DNA of 64,000 nt from Myxococcota bacterium (GTDB lineage Bacteria; Myxococcota_A; UBA796; UBA9615; JAKLKC01), in the NCBI GenBank assembly GCA_023150875.1, contig JAKLKC010000001.1, forward strand, positions 1-64,000, given 5' to 3'. A model generated the notes under the pieces. That model saw nothing but the letters and a program-made list of their open reading frames with translations. It was not told the origin of the DNA and ran no database searches. Made by a program: the position numbers and the translations under genes. Below are positions 7,628 through 15,783 of the stretch, piece by piece; the first letter of the stretch is position 1, and each line of letters opens with the position of its first letter.

Positions 7628-8674
7628 GTGGGACGGGACGACCGGTCGGATCGAGGCGACTCCCGGCGGGGCGACCCGCACATCACGGCGGCGACGGGAG
7701 CCCGCCTCCGGGTCGACGTCCGACAGCCGCCCGGGGCCCCGGACCTCGCCCGGGACGTCGTCGCGGGGCTGGGTGCCTCCCCCAAGTCCCTCCCGCCCAA
7801 GTACCTCTACGATGACCGGGGGTCCGCCCTGTTCGAGGCGATCACCCGCACGGCGGAGTACTACCCCACCCGCGCCGAGGTGGCCCTCCTGGAGTCCGTC
7901 GCGGCGGAGGTCGCCGACTCGACCCGCGCCGCGGAGCTCGTGGAGCTGGGCAGCGGCTCGGCACGCAAGACCCGGACGCTGCTGGACGCCCTGGGCGCCT
8001 CCCGGAGGGAGGTGCGGTACGTGCCGTTCGACGTCAGCGAGGGCGCCCTGCGGCGGAGCGCCGAGGACCTGCTGCGGGCCTACCCCCTCCTGAGGGTCCA
8101 CGGCGTGGTGGGCGACTTCCACCGGGACCTCGGCGCCGTCCCCGAGGGAGGGCGCCGGCTGGTGGCCTTCCTGGGCAGCACCATGGGCAACCTCTCCGAC
8201 GACGAGGCCCTGGCCCTCCTCGCCCAGGTGCGGGCCGTTCTGGGGCCGGGGGACCACCTCCTGCTCGGCCTGGACCTGGTGAAGGACGAGGGCGTGCTCC
8301 TCGCCGCGTACAACGACTCCGAGGGCATCACCGCCGCGTTCAACCTGAACCTCCTGGCGGTCCTGAACCGGGGGCTGGACGCCGACTTCGATCCCGCCCG
8401 GTTCGAGCACCTCGCCTTCTGGAACCCCGGGGCGAAGCGCATGGAGATGCACCTGCGGGCCCGCCTCGCCCACCGGGTGAGGTTCCGCGCCCTGGACCTC
8501 GACGTCGACTTCGCGGAGGGGGAGACCCTCCACACCGAGATCAGCCGCAAGTACCTGCCCGGAGAAGTCCGGGACCTGTTGCAGTCCGCCGATCTCCGGT
8601 TGGTCCGGTGGTGGGCGGCACCCGAGCCGGCGTTCGGACTGGCGCTGGCGACGGCCGCGCCGGCGCCACCGTGA
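7628..8674 (+). CDS. egtD: L-histidine N(alpha)-methyltransferase-like protein (EgtD family)
   Basis: A 348-residue SAM-dependent methyltransferase of the EgtD family, whose founder trimethylates histidine to hercynine in ergothioneine synthesis. Family hallmarks are PKYLYDDRGSALFEAIT and EYYPTRAE, the SAM-binding VELGSGSARKT loop, FLGSTMGNLS, and a FNLNLLAVLNR ... FEHLAFWNP stretch; HTEISRKY near residue 305 holds the conserved Glu of the substrate site. The GTG at 7628 follows a GAGGAGGGGGG ribosome-binding site. No EgtB sulfoxide synthase or other egt gene is adjacent, so an ergothioneine role is likely but not shown by context. Confidence 0.85.
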   Translation: MGRDDRSDRGDSRRGDPHITAATGARLRVDVRQPPGAPDLARDVVAGLGASPKSLPPKYLYDDRGSALFEAITRTAEYYPTRAEVALLESVAAEVADSTRAAELVELGSGSARKTRTLLDALGASRREVRYVPFDVSEGALRRSAEDLLRAYPLLRVHGVVGDFHRDLGAVPEGGRRLVAFLGSTMGNLSDDEALALLAQVRAVLGPGDHLLLGLDLVKDEGVLLAAYNDSEGITAAFNLNLLAVLNRGLDADFDPARFEHLAFWNPGAKRMEMHLRARLAHRVRFRALDLDVDFAEGETLHTEISRKYLPGEVRDLLQSADLRLVRWWAAPEPAFGLALATAAPAPP

Positions 8675-8693
8675 CCTGAGGGCGGGGGCGCGC

Positions 8694-8699
8694 TATGCT
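8694..8699 (+). promoter_or_regulatory. -10-like element before the mla operon
   Basis: TATGCT lies 11 bp before the ATG of the first MlaE-like gene, and no Shine-Dalgarno is seen. This would give a leaderless or very short-leader transcript for the whole operon. Confidence 0.4.
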
Positions 8700-8710
8700 G
8701 CGCGCCGCAG

Positions 8711-9520
8711 ATGCCGTCCGCAACGAGCCTCGCTCCCCCGTCCGCGCCCGCCGACCCGCCCCGCCGCAGGCGCCGGGAGCCGAGCGCCGCGTTCCACGCC
8801 TACGCCTACCGCGTCGGCGCCGCCGCCCTCCGCCCGCCCTGGTCCGCCGCCGAGGTCGTCCGCCACGCCTACGTCGTGGGCTATCGCTGCCTCCTCCCCG
8901 TCCTCGTCAGCATGGTCCCCTTCGGGATGGTGATCGGCGTCCAGGGGATGAAGATCCTGGACCTCTTCGGCGCCCACCGCCTCCTCTCGGGGCTCATGGC
9001 CCTCCTGGTGATCCGCGAGCTGGCGCCGGTGCTCACGTCGGTGCTGGTCGCCGCCCAGGCGGGGTCCGCCTTCGCCGCCGAACTGGGGGCCATGCGCCTG
9101 AAGGAGGAGCTGGACGCCACGGCGGTGATGGCGGTGGACCCCGTGTCCTGGCACGTCGTCCCCAGGGTCCTCGGCATGGCCCTGGTCACCCCGGCCCTCA
9201 CGGTGCTGGCGGCCGTGGGGGGGATCGCCGGGGGCTGGGTGGTGGCGGTGTACGGCCGGGGCCTGCCCCACGGCGAGTTCGCCGCCCACACCGTGGCCCT
9301 GATCGGGACCTGGGACCTTTGGGCCAGCGCGGTGAAGGGCCTGGTCTACGGGGTCACCATCGGCCTCGTATCCACCTGGCGGGGCTTCCACTCCAGCGGG
9401 GGCGCCGAGGGGGTGGGCCGGGCGGTGAACGACACGGTGGTGATCTGCGTGGTTTCGATCCTGGTGCTGAACTACCTGCTGTCCACGCTGATGTTCACCG
9501 GCGCCGGGGCCGCGGGATGA
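8711..9520 (+). CDS. mlaE: MlaE-type lipid ABC transporter permease (first copy)
   Basis: A 269-residue inner-membrane permease of the MlaE/YrbE family, part of an MCE-type transporter that moves phospholipids or other hydrophobic molecules between inner and outer membrane. The family core ELAPVLTSVLVAAQAGSAFAAELG followed by the MRLKEELDATAVMAVDP motif is intact, with about five membrane helices. The first 25 residues are Pro/Arg-rich and cytoplasmic. Its stop overlaps the start of the second permease as ATGA. Two different MlaE-like permeases in tandem suggest a heterodimeric core in place of the homodimer of E. coli. Confidence 0.9.
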   Translation: MPSATSLAPPSAPADPPRRRRREPSAAFHAYAYRVGAAALRPPWSAAEVVRHAYVVGYRCLLPVLVSMVPFGMVIGVQGMKILDLFGAHRLLSGLMALLVIRELAPVLTSVLVAAQAGSAFAAELGAMRLKEELDATAVMAVDPVSWHVVPRVLGMALVTPALTVLAAVGGIAGGWVVAVYGRGLPHGEFAAHTVALIGTWDLWASAVKGLVYGVTIGLVSTWRGFHSSGGAEGVGRAVNDTVVICVVSILVLNYLLSTLMFTGAGAAG

Positions 9521-10278
9521 CCGCCGCCGCCGGGATCCCCGCCCGCTTCCTCGCCACCGTGGGCGGCTACGCCGGCTTCACCTGGGACTGCGCCGCCGCC
9601 ACCCTCCGCCACGGCCTGCGGACCGACGCCACGCTGCGGGAGGCCTACGTCATCGGCGTGCGCTCCCTGCCGGTGCTGGTCACCATGGCGGTCTTCGTGG
9701 GCACGAACCTGTCGATCCAGGGCCACGCCGCCTTCCGCACCCTGGGGGCCCACAGCCTCGTTGGGATGTTCGTGGCCCTCGCCGGGGTGCGCGAGGTCTG
9801 CCCCCTCCTGGCCGGCACGATGGTCGCCGCCAAGACCGGCACCGAGATCTGCGCCCAGCTCGCGGTGATGCGGACCAAGGAGCAGATCGACGCCCTGGAG
9901 GTGATGGCGGTCAACCCCTACGCCGAGCTGATCGCGCCCCGCCTGCTGGGCATCGTCCTGGTGATGCCCGCCCTCACCGTGCTCACCCTCGCCGCCGCCA
10001 TCGCCTCGGCGACGGCGGTGGCGGTGTGGCAGCTCGACGTGAACCCCGGGGAGTTCCGGGACTACGTCTTCGACAACATCCGCCTCGCCGACGTGGGGAT
10101 CGCCGTCCTGAAGGGGGTCCTGTTCGGCGCGGTGATCGCCACCGTGAGCGGCTTCTTCGGCCTCACCAGCGAGCGCGGGCCCGAAGGGGTCGGCCGGGCG
10201 ACCAACCGGGCCATCGTGGCGATCTGCGTCGTCTGCGTCATGCTCAACTACCTCGTGACCGCCGTGGCCTACCGATGA
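9517..10278 (+). CDS. mlaE: MlaE-type lipid ABC transporter permease (second copy)
   Basis: A 253-residue paralogue of the preceding gene in the same family. It has REVCPLLAGTMVAAKTGTEICAQLA and the adjacent MRTKEQIDALEVMAVNP motif, with helices at about 47-65, 75-100, 140-170, 195-215 and 230-250. ATGA overlaps on both sides link it to the first permease and to the ATPase gene, so the subunits are probably made in fixed ratio. The two permeases are clearly diverged, which favours a specialised pair over a recent duplication. Confidence 0.9.
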   Translation: MTAAAGIPARFLATVGGYAGFTWDCAAATLRHGLRTDATLREAYVIGVRSLPVLVTMAVFVGTNLSIQGHAAFRTLGAHSLVGMFVALAGVREVCPLLAGTMVAAKTGTEICAQLAVMRTKEQIDALEVMAVNPYAELIAPRLLGIVLVMPALTVLTLAAAIASATAVAVWQLDVNPGEFRDYVFDNIRLADVGIAVLKGVLFGAVIATVSGFFGLTSERGPEGVGRATNRAIVAICVVCVMLNYLVTAVAYR

Positions 10279-11051
10279 GCGTCCCGGCGGTGGAGTTCGC
10301 CCACGTCTCCAAGGCGTTCTCGGGGCGGGTCGTGCTCCAGGACGTGGACCTCCGGATCCCCGCGGGCCGCACCACGGTCATCATCGGGCCCAGCGGCGCC
10401 GGGAAGTCGGTCTTCCTGAAGCTCCTGGTCGGCCTGCTCCAGCCCGACGAGGGGAGGATCCTGGTGGAGGGGGAGGACCTGACCCGCCTGGACGAGGAGG
10501 GCCTGTACCGGCTGCGCCGGCGGATCGGAATGCTCTTCCAGGACGGGGCCCTGTTCGACTCCATGACCGTGGGCGAGAACGTCGCCTTCCCCCTGCGGCG
10601 CCACACCCGGATGAGGGAGCCGGAGATCGACGCGGCGGTCGCGTCGGTGCTCGCCTCCGTGGGCCTGCCGGGCACACAGGAGAGGATGCCGTCGGAGCTG
10701 TCGGGGGGGATGCGGAAGCGGGTGGGGCTCGCCCGGGCCATCGTCCTGGACCCCGACATCGTGCTCTTCGACGAGCCCAGCTCCGGCCTCGATCCCGTGA
10801 CCTCCGACGCCATCGACCAGCTCATCGTGGAGATGCGGGAGCGCCTCGGGAAGACGTTCATCGTGATCAGCCACGACATCGTCGGCACCTTCCGGATCGC
10901 CGACCACATCGCCATGCTCCACGGCGGGCGGATCGTCGCCCGCGGCACCCCCGAGGAGATCAGGCACAGCCCCGACCCCGTGGTGCGGGCCTTCCTCAGG
11001 CGGAACATCCCCCTCCCTCCCCTCCCCGGCGAACGCGAAGAGAGCCCATGA
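10275..11051 (+). CDS. mlaF: MlaF-type ABC transporter ATP-binding protein
   Basis: A 258-residue ABC ATPase that drives the MlaE-like permease pair. It shows Walker A GPSGAGKS, the MlaF-type MLFQDGALFDSMTVGENVAFPL Q-loop region in two adjoining parts, signature LSGGMRKRV, Walker B IVLFDEPSSGLDP and the switch His in ISHD. The C-terminal extension after VVRAFL matches the length usual for MlaF. It overlaps the upstream and downstream genes by four bases each (ATGA). Confidence 0.93.
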   Translation: MSVPAVEFAHVSKAFSGRVVLQDVDLRIPAGRTTVIIGPSGAGKSVFLKLLVGLLQPDEGRILVEGEDLTRLDEEGLYRLRRRIGMLFQDGALFDSMTVGENVAFPLRRHTRMREPEIDAAVASVLASVGLPGTQERMPSELSGGMRKRVGLARAIVLDPDIVLFDEPSSGLDPVTSDAIDQLIVEMRERLGKTFIVISHDIVGTFRIADHIAMLHGGRIVARGTPEEIRHSPDPVVRAFLRRNIPLPPLPGEREESP

Positions 11052-12037
11052 GCCCGCGACGAACCCGAAAGCACGAGATCGGCGTGGGGCTGCTCCTCGT
11101 CGCCGCCCTCCTGGTCCTGATCTGGCTGACCCTCCAGATCGGCGCCTTCCACGGCGTCACCCGCGCGGTGCGGGTGACGGCCACCTTCCCCGACGCATCG
11201 GGCCTCGTGGAGGACGGGGCGGTGCGGGTGGCCGGCGTGAAGGTGGGGTCCGTCACCGACCTCGCGGTGCGGGACGGGAGGGCGGTGGCGACCCTGACGG
11301 TGGACGCCCGGACCGGCCTCCGGCGCGGGGGCGTCGCCACCATCCGGGCCCGCTCGGTGCTGGGCGAGAAGTACGTGGACCTCACCCTGGGTGACCCCGC
11401 CCAGCCCCTCCTCCAGGACGGCGACGAGATCGCCGAGACCCGGATCCCCATGGAGATCGACCAGATGGTCACGGCGCTGGGCCCCCTGTTGGAGAAGGTG
11501 GACCCCGCGGACGTGGAGGTGCTGATCTCCACCGCGGCCCGGATCGCCCGGGAGGAGGGGGGGAAGCTGGGGCCGCTGCTGGACCGGGCCGACCGGGTCC
11601 TGGCGAACCTGGAGGTCCTGAGCGAGGCCGCCCCCGAGCTCCGCCGGGACCTGCCCGCCCTCCTGCGGGACGCCCGCGCCGCCACCCGGGGTCTGCCCTC
11701 CACCGTCGCCCGGGCCGACGCCGTCCTCGCCCGTGCCGACACCCTCGCCGCCCGCCTGGACGCCGCCACCGATGGCCTCCCCGAGACCTCCAAGGAGGTC
11801 CAGGCGATGGTGCGGGACCTGCGCCCCGCCGTGGAGGACGTCGCCCGCGCCGGGGAACGCGCCGACGAGGTGGTGGCCAAGTTGGAGCGCGTCCTGGACA
11901 ACCTCTCCTTCATCGACCGGGAGGAGATCGTCCGCCTCCTCCGGGAGGAGGGGGTCCTGGTGCGGGTGCGCTCCAAGAAGTACCCCCCGCGGGAGGAGGA
12001 GGCGGCGGGCGACGGGAGGACGGGTGCGTCGGACTGA
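11048..12037 (+). CDS. mlaD: MlaD-type MCE domain protein
   Basis: A 329-residue MCE-family lipid-binding protein anchored by one N-terminal helix (about residues 11-30). The MCE domain follows: VTATFPDASGLVEDGAVRVAG, then GVKVGSVTDLAV and ARSVLGEKYVDLTLGDP. Residues 135-290 form a long alpha-helical, coiled-coil-like region that in longer MCE proteins builds a hydrophobic channel across the periplasm. It closes the mlaEEFD operon. No mlaC or mlaA-like gene follows; the next sequence is a degraded kinase on the other strand. Confidence 0.9.
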   Translation: MSPRRTRKHEIGVGLLLVAALLVLIWLTLQIGAFHGVTRAVRVTATFPDASGLVEDGAVRVAGVKVGSVTDLAVRDGRAVATLTVDARTGLRRGGVATIRARSVLGEKYVDLTLGDPAQPLLQDGDEIAETRIPMEIDQMVTALGPLLEKVDPADVEVLISTAARIAREEGGKLGPLLDRADRVLANLEVLSEAAPELRRDLPALLRDARAATRGLPSTVARADAVLARADTLAARLDAATDGLPETSKEVQAMVRDLRPAVEDVARAGERADEVVAKLERVLDNLSFIDREEIVRLLREEGVLVRVRSKKYPPREEEAAGDGRTGASD

Positions 12038-12792
12038 GCGAGGACGAGGCCCACCCTCCCGCGTCCCCCGGCGCTCCCCCGCCCACCGGTGGGGACCGGC
12101 GCGGACGGGGCCTGCCACACCGTCTCGGGCGGGACCGGCGGAGGATCGGGGCTCGCCCCGAGGGGCCCCGCGGGCAGGACCAGGGTCCGCCGGGACGGCT
12201 CCAGCGTCGGCTGGCTCGCGGGCCGCTCGGTGGGGTCCGGAGCGGCGGGGGCCGGGGAGGAGGCGAGGACGGCGGCCCCGTCCCCCAGGCTGGCCCCCTC
12301 CAGGCCTGGAAGGACGGCGGCGAGGGCCCGGCGCACCTCCTCAGCGCCGCCGGGCCTCTCCTCCGGGATCCGGCGGAGGAGGCGAGAGAGGATCGGGACC
12401 AGAGAGGGGGCCGAGCGACCCACCTCCTCCAGCTTCCCCGCGACGTCGGCCCGGCTCACGGCCAGGAGGATCGCGGTCACGCCCTCGGCCTCGAAGAGGG
12501 GCCGTCCGGTAAGCGCCTCCACGAGGCAGGCACCCAGCGAGAACAGGTCCGACCGTCGGTCGCAGGCCGCGCCGTCCACCTGCTCGGGGGCCGAGTAGCG
12601 GGGCGTGCCCCGGATCAGGCCGGTGGCGGTGGCGTCTCCCCCCGCGTCCATCGCCTTGGCGATCCCGAAGTCCAGGACCCGCACCGATCCGTCCCGGGTC
12701 AGCATCAGGTTGGCGGGCTTCAGGTCCCGGTGCACGAGCCCCAGGGGGCGGCCGTCGGGGGATCGGAGGGCGTGGGCGAACTCCAGCCCTGT
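12038..12792 (-). pseudogene. Serine/threonine protein kinase remnant lacking the N-lobe
   Basis: The frame holds the C-lobe of a eukaryotic-type kinase: GLEFAHALRS, catalytic loop LVHRDLKPAN, DFGIAKAMD, activation-segment end GTPRYSAPEQ, then SDLFSLGACLVEALTGR. The glycine-rich loop, catalytic lysine and all of the N-lobe are missing because upstream of about 12792 the DNA belongs to a lipoprotein gene in another frame. A Pro-rich juxtamembrane-like stretch follows the kinase part. The frame stays open past 12038 into the antisense of mlaD down to 10996, but that part looks like a shadow, so the original 3' end is also lost. It is unlikely to make an active kinase. Confidence 0.75.
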
Positions 12793-13100
12793 TCCGTGGT
12801 GACCAGGTCCCCCTGCGCGGGGATCCGCGCCTCCAGGGCGGCCACTGTCGCCGCCAGCGCTTCGTGCTCCACCTCCAGGGCGGCCACGGTCGCCGCCAGA
12901 GTGTCGTACGCCGCGACGTGGGCGTCGAACTCCTCCCGGGTGACGGCGCCGCCGGTCCCCACATCATCCTTCAGCCGGTCCACCTCCGCGACCAGCAGAT
13001 CGAAGTCCGCCTTCGATACGGTCTCCTCGCAGCCCGTCATGCCCCCCAGGGCCACGGTCGCCCCCAGGATCCGCACCGCCCAAGAACGCGCGTCCAACAT
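12720..13100 (-). pseudogene. Coiled-coil lipoprotein gene with 3' end replaced by kinase sequence
   Basis: The start is well supported: GGGAGGGAG precedes an ATG that opens a lipoprotein signal with Cys about 24 residues in (GGMTGC). Next come heptad-rich helices with the near-duplicate units YDTLAATVAALE and HEALAATVAALE, as in small outer-membrane coiled-coil lipoproteins. After EARIPAQGDLVTTEQ the frame runs into out-of-frame kinase DNA and ends after about 20 unrelated residues. The 5' half therefore looks genuine and the 3' half is lost at the junction with the kinase remnant. A shortened 126-residue product could still be made. Confidence 0.65.
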
Positions 13101-13485
13101 GCTCCCTCCCGATCCGCCCTCCCGGGCGCCGGTCCATTGCTCCCGGTGCGTGGGCCACCCCGCGCCCCGGCGCCCGGATGCCCGCCCCGCACCCTGCCGA
13201 GCGGCCCCATCCGCGCAAGCGCAACGTGCCAAAAAAATAGTGTCAACCGGGAAGGAGGCCCGACGGCAACGGGGCGATCCGGCAGGCCGCGACGAACCGG
13301 ATGGCGGCGGTCCCCCCAGCGGGGCGTGAGTCCCCGACGAGCCAGGGCCCGCGCCAGCGCCGGCATCGACCTGGCAGGCGAGCGCTCGGCGGCGCACGAC
13401 GCTGGCCCCGAACCCTGGGAGTCGGCATCATGCCGATTGGGCCTGCCCCGAGGGCCATGTCGTGGCCTGGGGCGACGGAGGACCG
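13101..13485. other. 385-bp non-coding region with an AT-rich tract
   Basis: No gene seen. Bases 13231-13238 are AAAAAAAT, unusual in this GC-rich DNA. Next to it, TTGACA (minus strand, 13241-13246) is a consensus -35 that could serve the lipoprotein gene starting at 13100, but the matching -10 17 bp on is poor (TGCGCT). The mixed composition fits a recombined or imported segment. Confidence 0.4.
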
Positions 13486-13737
13486 GTGATTGAGCTCAAG
13501 ATCGAGATCCCTGAGGGTGCCCTCGCTCCCCTCCGCCGAGACCCCGAGGGGTTCGGACGGGAGCTCCGGCTCGCCGCCGCCGTGAAGTGGTACGAGATGC
13601 GCCTGGTCTCCCAGGAGCGCGCCGCCGAGATCGCCGGCCTCAGCCGGGCCGCCTTCCTGGATGCCCTGGGACGCTTCGGCGCCTCGCCGTTCCAGTACGA
13701 CGCGGACGAGATCGCGGAGGAGGCGGATCGCGACTGA
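13486..13737 (+). CDS. UPF0175-family putative antitoxin, orphan
   Basis: An 83-residue UPF0175 protein. The family pattern is evident: a short N-terminal beta strand (IELKIEIPEG), ELRLAAAVKWYEMRLVSQERAAEIAGLSRAAFLDAL in consecutive parts forming the helix-turn-helix-like core, and a C-terminal acidic tail after FQYDADE. UPF0175 genes usually sit directly before a PIN-like toxin gene. Here nothing follows on the same strand, so the toxin partner is missing. GTG at 13486 is chosen over an ATG 24 bp upstream because GGAGG lies just before it. Confidence 0.75.
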   Translation: MIELKIEIPEGALAPLRRDPEGFGRELRLAAAVKWYEMRLVSQERAAEIAGLSRAAFLDALGRFGASPFQYDADEIAEEADRD

Positions 13738-13802
13738 GCGGAGGGTGGGCGCCAGCGCGCACCCTCCGGGCCCCGAGCCCTACCCGCCCGAGCCCCGGTC
13801 CC

Positions 13803-14294
13803 TCACCCCCTCTTCCGCCCCCCCTTGGCCGGCGCGGTCCGGGCCCGGGGCTTCCTGGGCCGGGCCGGCGGGCGCTCCTCCGCTGGGGTGCCCTCCCCTT
13901 CCGCCGCCTCCTCCTCCTGGGCTTCCGGCACCTGCTTGAGGCGGACGCTGGCGTGGACCTCCAGGGAGTAGTTGGTGACCAGGGCGTGGAACTCCTCCAT
14001 CAGGTTCAGGCGCTCCAGGTAGCTCTTCACCTCGCGCACCACGAGGTTGAGCACCTCCTCGCGGCCCCGGGCGGTGAGGTTCACCACGCTGGAGGCCAGC
14101 TCCTTGGCGTCCAGGCGCACCCCAGGGGCCTTGCGGATGGTCTCCTGGGTGCCGCTCAGGGCGTCCGCCCCGGTCTTGAGGACCCGGCGGGCCAGGTCCC
14201 GGAGGCTCGGCTCCTCGCCGCGCCGGGGGCGGCCCTCGTCGCGGGGGACCTCGGGCTCGAAGTCCTCGGGCTCGTCGTCACGCCGGGTCGGCAT
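13803..14294 (-). CDS. Hypothetical alpha-helical protein with basic tail
   Basis: A 163-residue protein that I do not recognise. Residues 1-30 are acidic/basic and disordered. Residues 30-115 are predicted helical (LRDLARRVLKTGADAL, then EEVLNLVVREVKSYLERLN). The tail from residue 130 is rich in Glu, Pro, Arg and Lys and ends in GGRKRG, which might bind nucleic acid or the membrane. The general layout recalls phasin-like or poly(3-hydroxyalkanoate)-granule accessory proteins, but I see no diagnostic motif. The ATG follows GGAGGAGGAG, so it is probably well translated. Confidence 0.55.
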   Translation of the reverse strand: MPTRRDDEPEDFEPEVPRDEGRPRRGEEPSLRDLARRVLKTGADALSGTQETIRKAPGVRLDAKELASSVVNLTARGREEVLNLVVREVKSYLERLNLMEEFHALVTNYSLEVHASVRLKQVPEAQEEEAAEGEGTPAEERPPARPRKPRARTAPAKGGRKRG

Positions 14295-14348
14295 CGCGTC
14301 TCCTCCTCCGTCGGGGCGCCGGGATGTTGGCACGGGGAGGGCGCCGCC

Positions 14349-14735
14349 TCAAGGCCGGCGCCGCCCACGCCGCCGCCCCAGCGCCCCGTCGGCCTCCTGG
14401 TCCTCGATCTCCCGCCAAAGCAGGACGTAGGGACACTCGTCCGGGAGGACCTCCCCCTGGCGGACCACCTCGGGGGTGACCTTCACGCACTCGCCGCACG
14501 CCTCGAAGCGCTCGCCGTACACGCGGCAGCTCCGGTCGTCCGCGAGGAAGCGGCACGGCGTCCCCGTGGCGACCACCCGCCCGTGCTCCCGTACCTTCTC
14601 GTAGCAGCACAGGCCGCACCCGTCGCAGATCGCCTCCCACTCCCCGTGGGTGAAGCGGCGACCCCCGAGCCAGTAGACCGGCGGCAGGGCGCCCGCAGGG
14701 TCACGGGAGCGGTGGCGGGATGAGCCCATCGGCAC
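14349..14735 (-). CDS. YkgJ/YcgN-type cysteine-cluster protein
   Basis: A 128-residue protein of the YkgJ-type zinc/iron-chelating Cys-cluster group. It contains CDGCGLCC, then PCRFL, SCRVYGERFEAC and GEC, the typical C-x2-C-x2-CC ... C ... C-x-V-Y-x-x-R pattern. These proteins are cytoplasmic and probably bind a metal; no precise function is established. The first 20 residues, encoded where this gene overlaps the VapB-like gene, are not conserved in type and the true start may be further in. No clear ribosome-binding site. Confidence 0.75.
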   Translation of the reverse strand: MPMGSSRHRSRDPAGALPPVYWLGGRRFTHGEWEAICDGCGLCCYEKVREHGRVVATGTPCRFLADDRSCRVYGERFEACGECVKVTPEVVRQGEVLPDECPYVLLWREIEDQEADGALGRRRGRRRP

Positions 14736-14994
14736 GCGGCGCAGGCGATGATGGTGTCAAGCCCTCCATTGCGTCGTGGAGGACCCCACGGCAGGCGATG
14801 TCCGCGAGGGGCCGGCCACCGCGGAAGCTGGGGAGAGGCGGCAGTTCGCGCGCCTCTTCCACCCGGTCGAGGGAGGCCCTGAGGGCGGCTTCCACGAGGT
14901 CGGAGAGGGTCCGTCCTTGGCGCGCCGCCTCGGCCTTGACCCGGCGCATGAGCCCGTCGTCGATGACCCGTGTCGTCTTCATGCGCAAGACCAT
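14701..14994 (-). CDS. VapB-like ribbon-helix-helix antitoxin, orphan
   Basis: A 97-residue ribbon-helix-helix protein. MKTTRVIDDGLMRRVKAEAA is the beta strand plus helix 1, and GRTLSDLVEAALRASLDR is helix 2. The following LPPLPSFRGGRPLADIAC and DAMEG region is the toxin-binding tail of VapB antitoxins that pair with PIN-domain VapC. After AMEG the sequence no longer resembles VapB and runs into the next gene, and no VapC gene is present. An alternative start lies four codons downstream (14982). Confidence 0.7.
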   Translation of the reverse strand: MVLRMKTTRVIDDGLMRRVKAEAARQGRTLSDLVEAALRASLDRVEEARELPPLPSFRGGRPLADIACRGVLHDAMEGLTPSSPAPRADGLIPPPLP

Positions 14995-15105
14995 GCACTC
15001 TGGATCGAAGTACGGCAACCACACTCTGGCGACCGGCACCTCCCTTCTCATCGCCTCGGCGGGCGGGATAAGATCCCCGGCGCCCCACCCCGCCCCGGAG
15101 CCCCC

Positions 15106-15732
15106 ATGCGCCTCCTTCCCGCCGCGGTCCTGGCCGCCGCCCTCGCCGCCGCTCCCGGGCCCTCGGCGGCAGGCGACTGGGACGCCCTGGACGCCGAGAC
15201 CCTGAAGGCCCTGACCGCCGGGGGTCCCCTCATCGCCGTCCGGCAGGACGCCGCCGGGGCCCTGGAGATGGCTACGGCGGCCACCGTCATCGACGCGCCG
15301 CCGGATCGGGTGGCGGCCACCATGCTCGCCTTCGCCGACTACCCCGCCTTCATGCCCCAGGTGGAGAAGGCCGAGGTCGTCTCCCGGGATCCCGCCTCGG
15401 TGGTGGTGGACTTCACCCTGAGGTTCGAGCTGGGGGCCCTGGCCAAGAGGGTGCGCTACCGCCTCCACTACGACCTGGCCCCGGGGGGCGAGGTCCGCTT
15501 CCGGATGGTGCGGGGGGACCTCGCCCGGAACGACGGGAGCTGGACCCTGCGGGCCATCGACGGGGGGCGGCGCACCATCCTCTTCTACAGCAACCGCTCC
15601 GAGATGGGCCGGGTGGGCCCGGTGGTGGACTCCCTGCTGGAGAAGCCCTCGATGCAGCTCGCCATCGCCACATCCGGGGTCGCCGTGCTGGTGGGCAGCG
15701 TGAAGAAGAGGGTGGAGGAGGCGGGGCACTGA
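15106..15732 (+). CDS. Secreted SRPBCC/START-like domain protein
   Basis: A 208-residue exported protein with a Sec signal (residues 1-22, AAAPGPSAAG cleavage region). The mature part has the SRPBCC/polyketide-cyclase fold pattern: VIDAPPDRVAATMLAFADYPAFMPQV, then VEKAEVV, the beta-rich VDFTLRFELG and FRMVRGDLARNDGSW, and a long C-terminal helix. It probably binds a hydrophobic ligand, a role compatible with envelope lipid traffic. GGAG lies 5 bp before the ATG, and TAAGAT at 15069 is a possible -10. Confidence 0.75.
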   Translation: MRLLPAAVLAAALAAAPGPSAAGDWDALDAETLKALTAGGPLIAVRQDAAGALEMATAATVIDAPPDRVAATMLAFADYPAFMPQVEKAEVVSRDPASVVVDFTLRFELGALAKRVRYRLHYDLAPGGEVRFRMVRGDLARNDGSWTLRAIDGGRRTILFYSNRSEMGRVGPVVDSLLEKPSMQLAIATSGVAVLVGSVKKRVEEAGH

Positions 15733-15770
15733 TCGGCCCTCCCCCGCGCCCCGCCCCGGGGCGAGTCGGG

Positions 15771-15776
15771 TAGGAT
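15771..15776 (+). promoter_or_regulatory. -10-like element for a leaderless phosphatase transcript
   Basis: TAGGAT ends 7 bp before the ATG at 15784 and no Shine-Dalgarno is present in between. Confidence 0.4.
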
Positions 15777-15783
15777 CCCCCCG

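Noticed and set aside
10996-12037. Continuation of the kinase frame antisense to mlaD
   Set aside because: mlaD is well supported by family motifs and ATGA coupling; the antisense part lacks kinase-like or other features and looks like a chance open frame.
13205-13246. Sigma-54 promoter (TTGGCAC ... TTGC) on the minus strand
   Set aside because: GG and GC are separated by 12 bases instead of 10, so the -24/-12 geometry is wrong.
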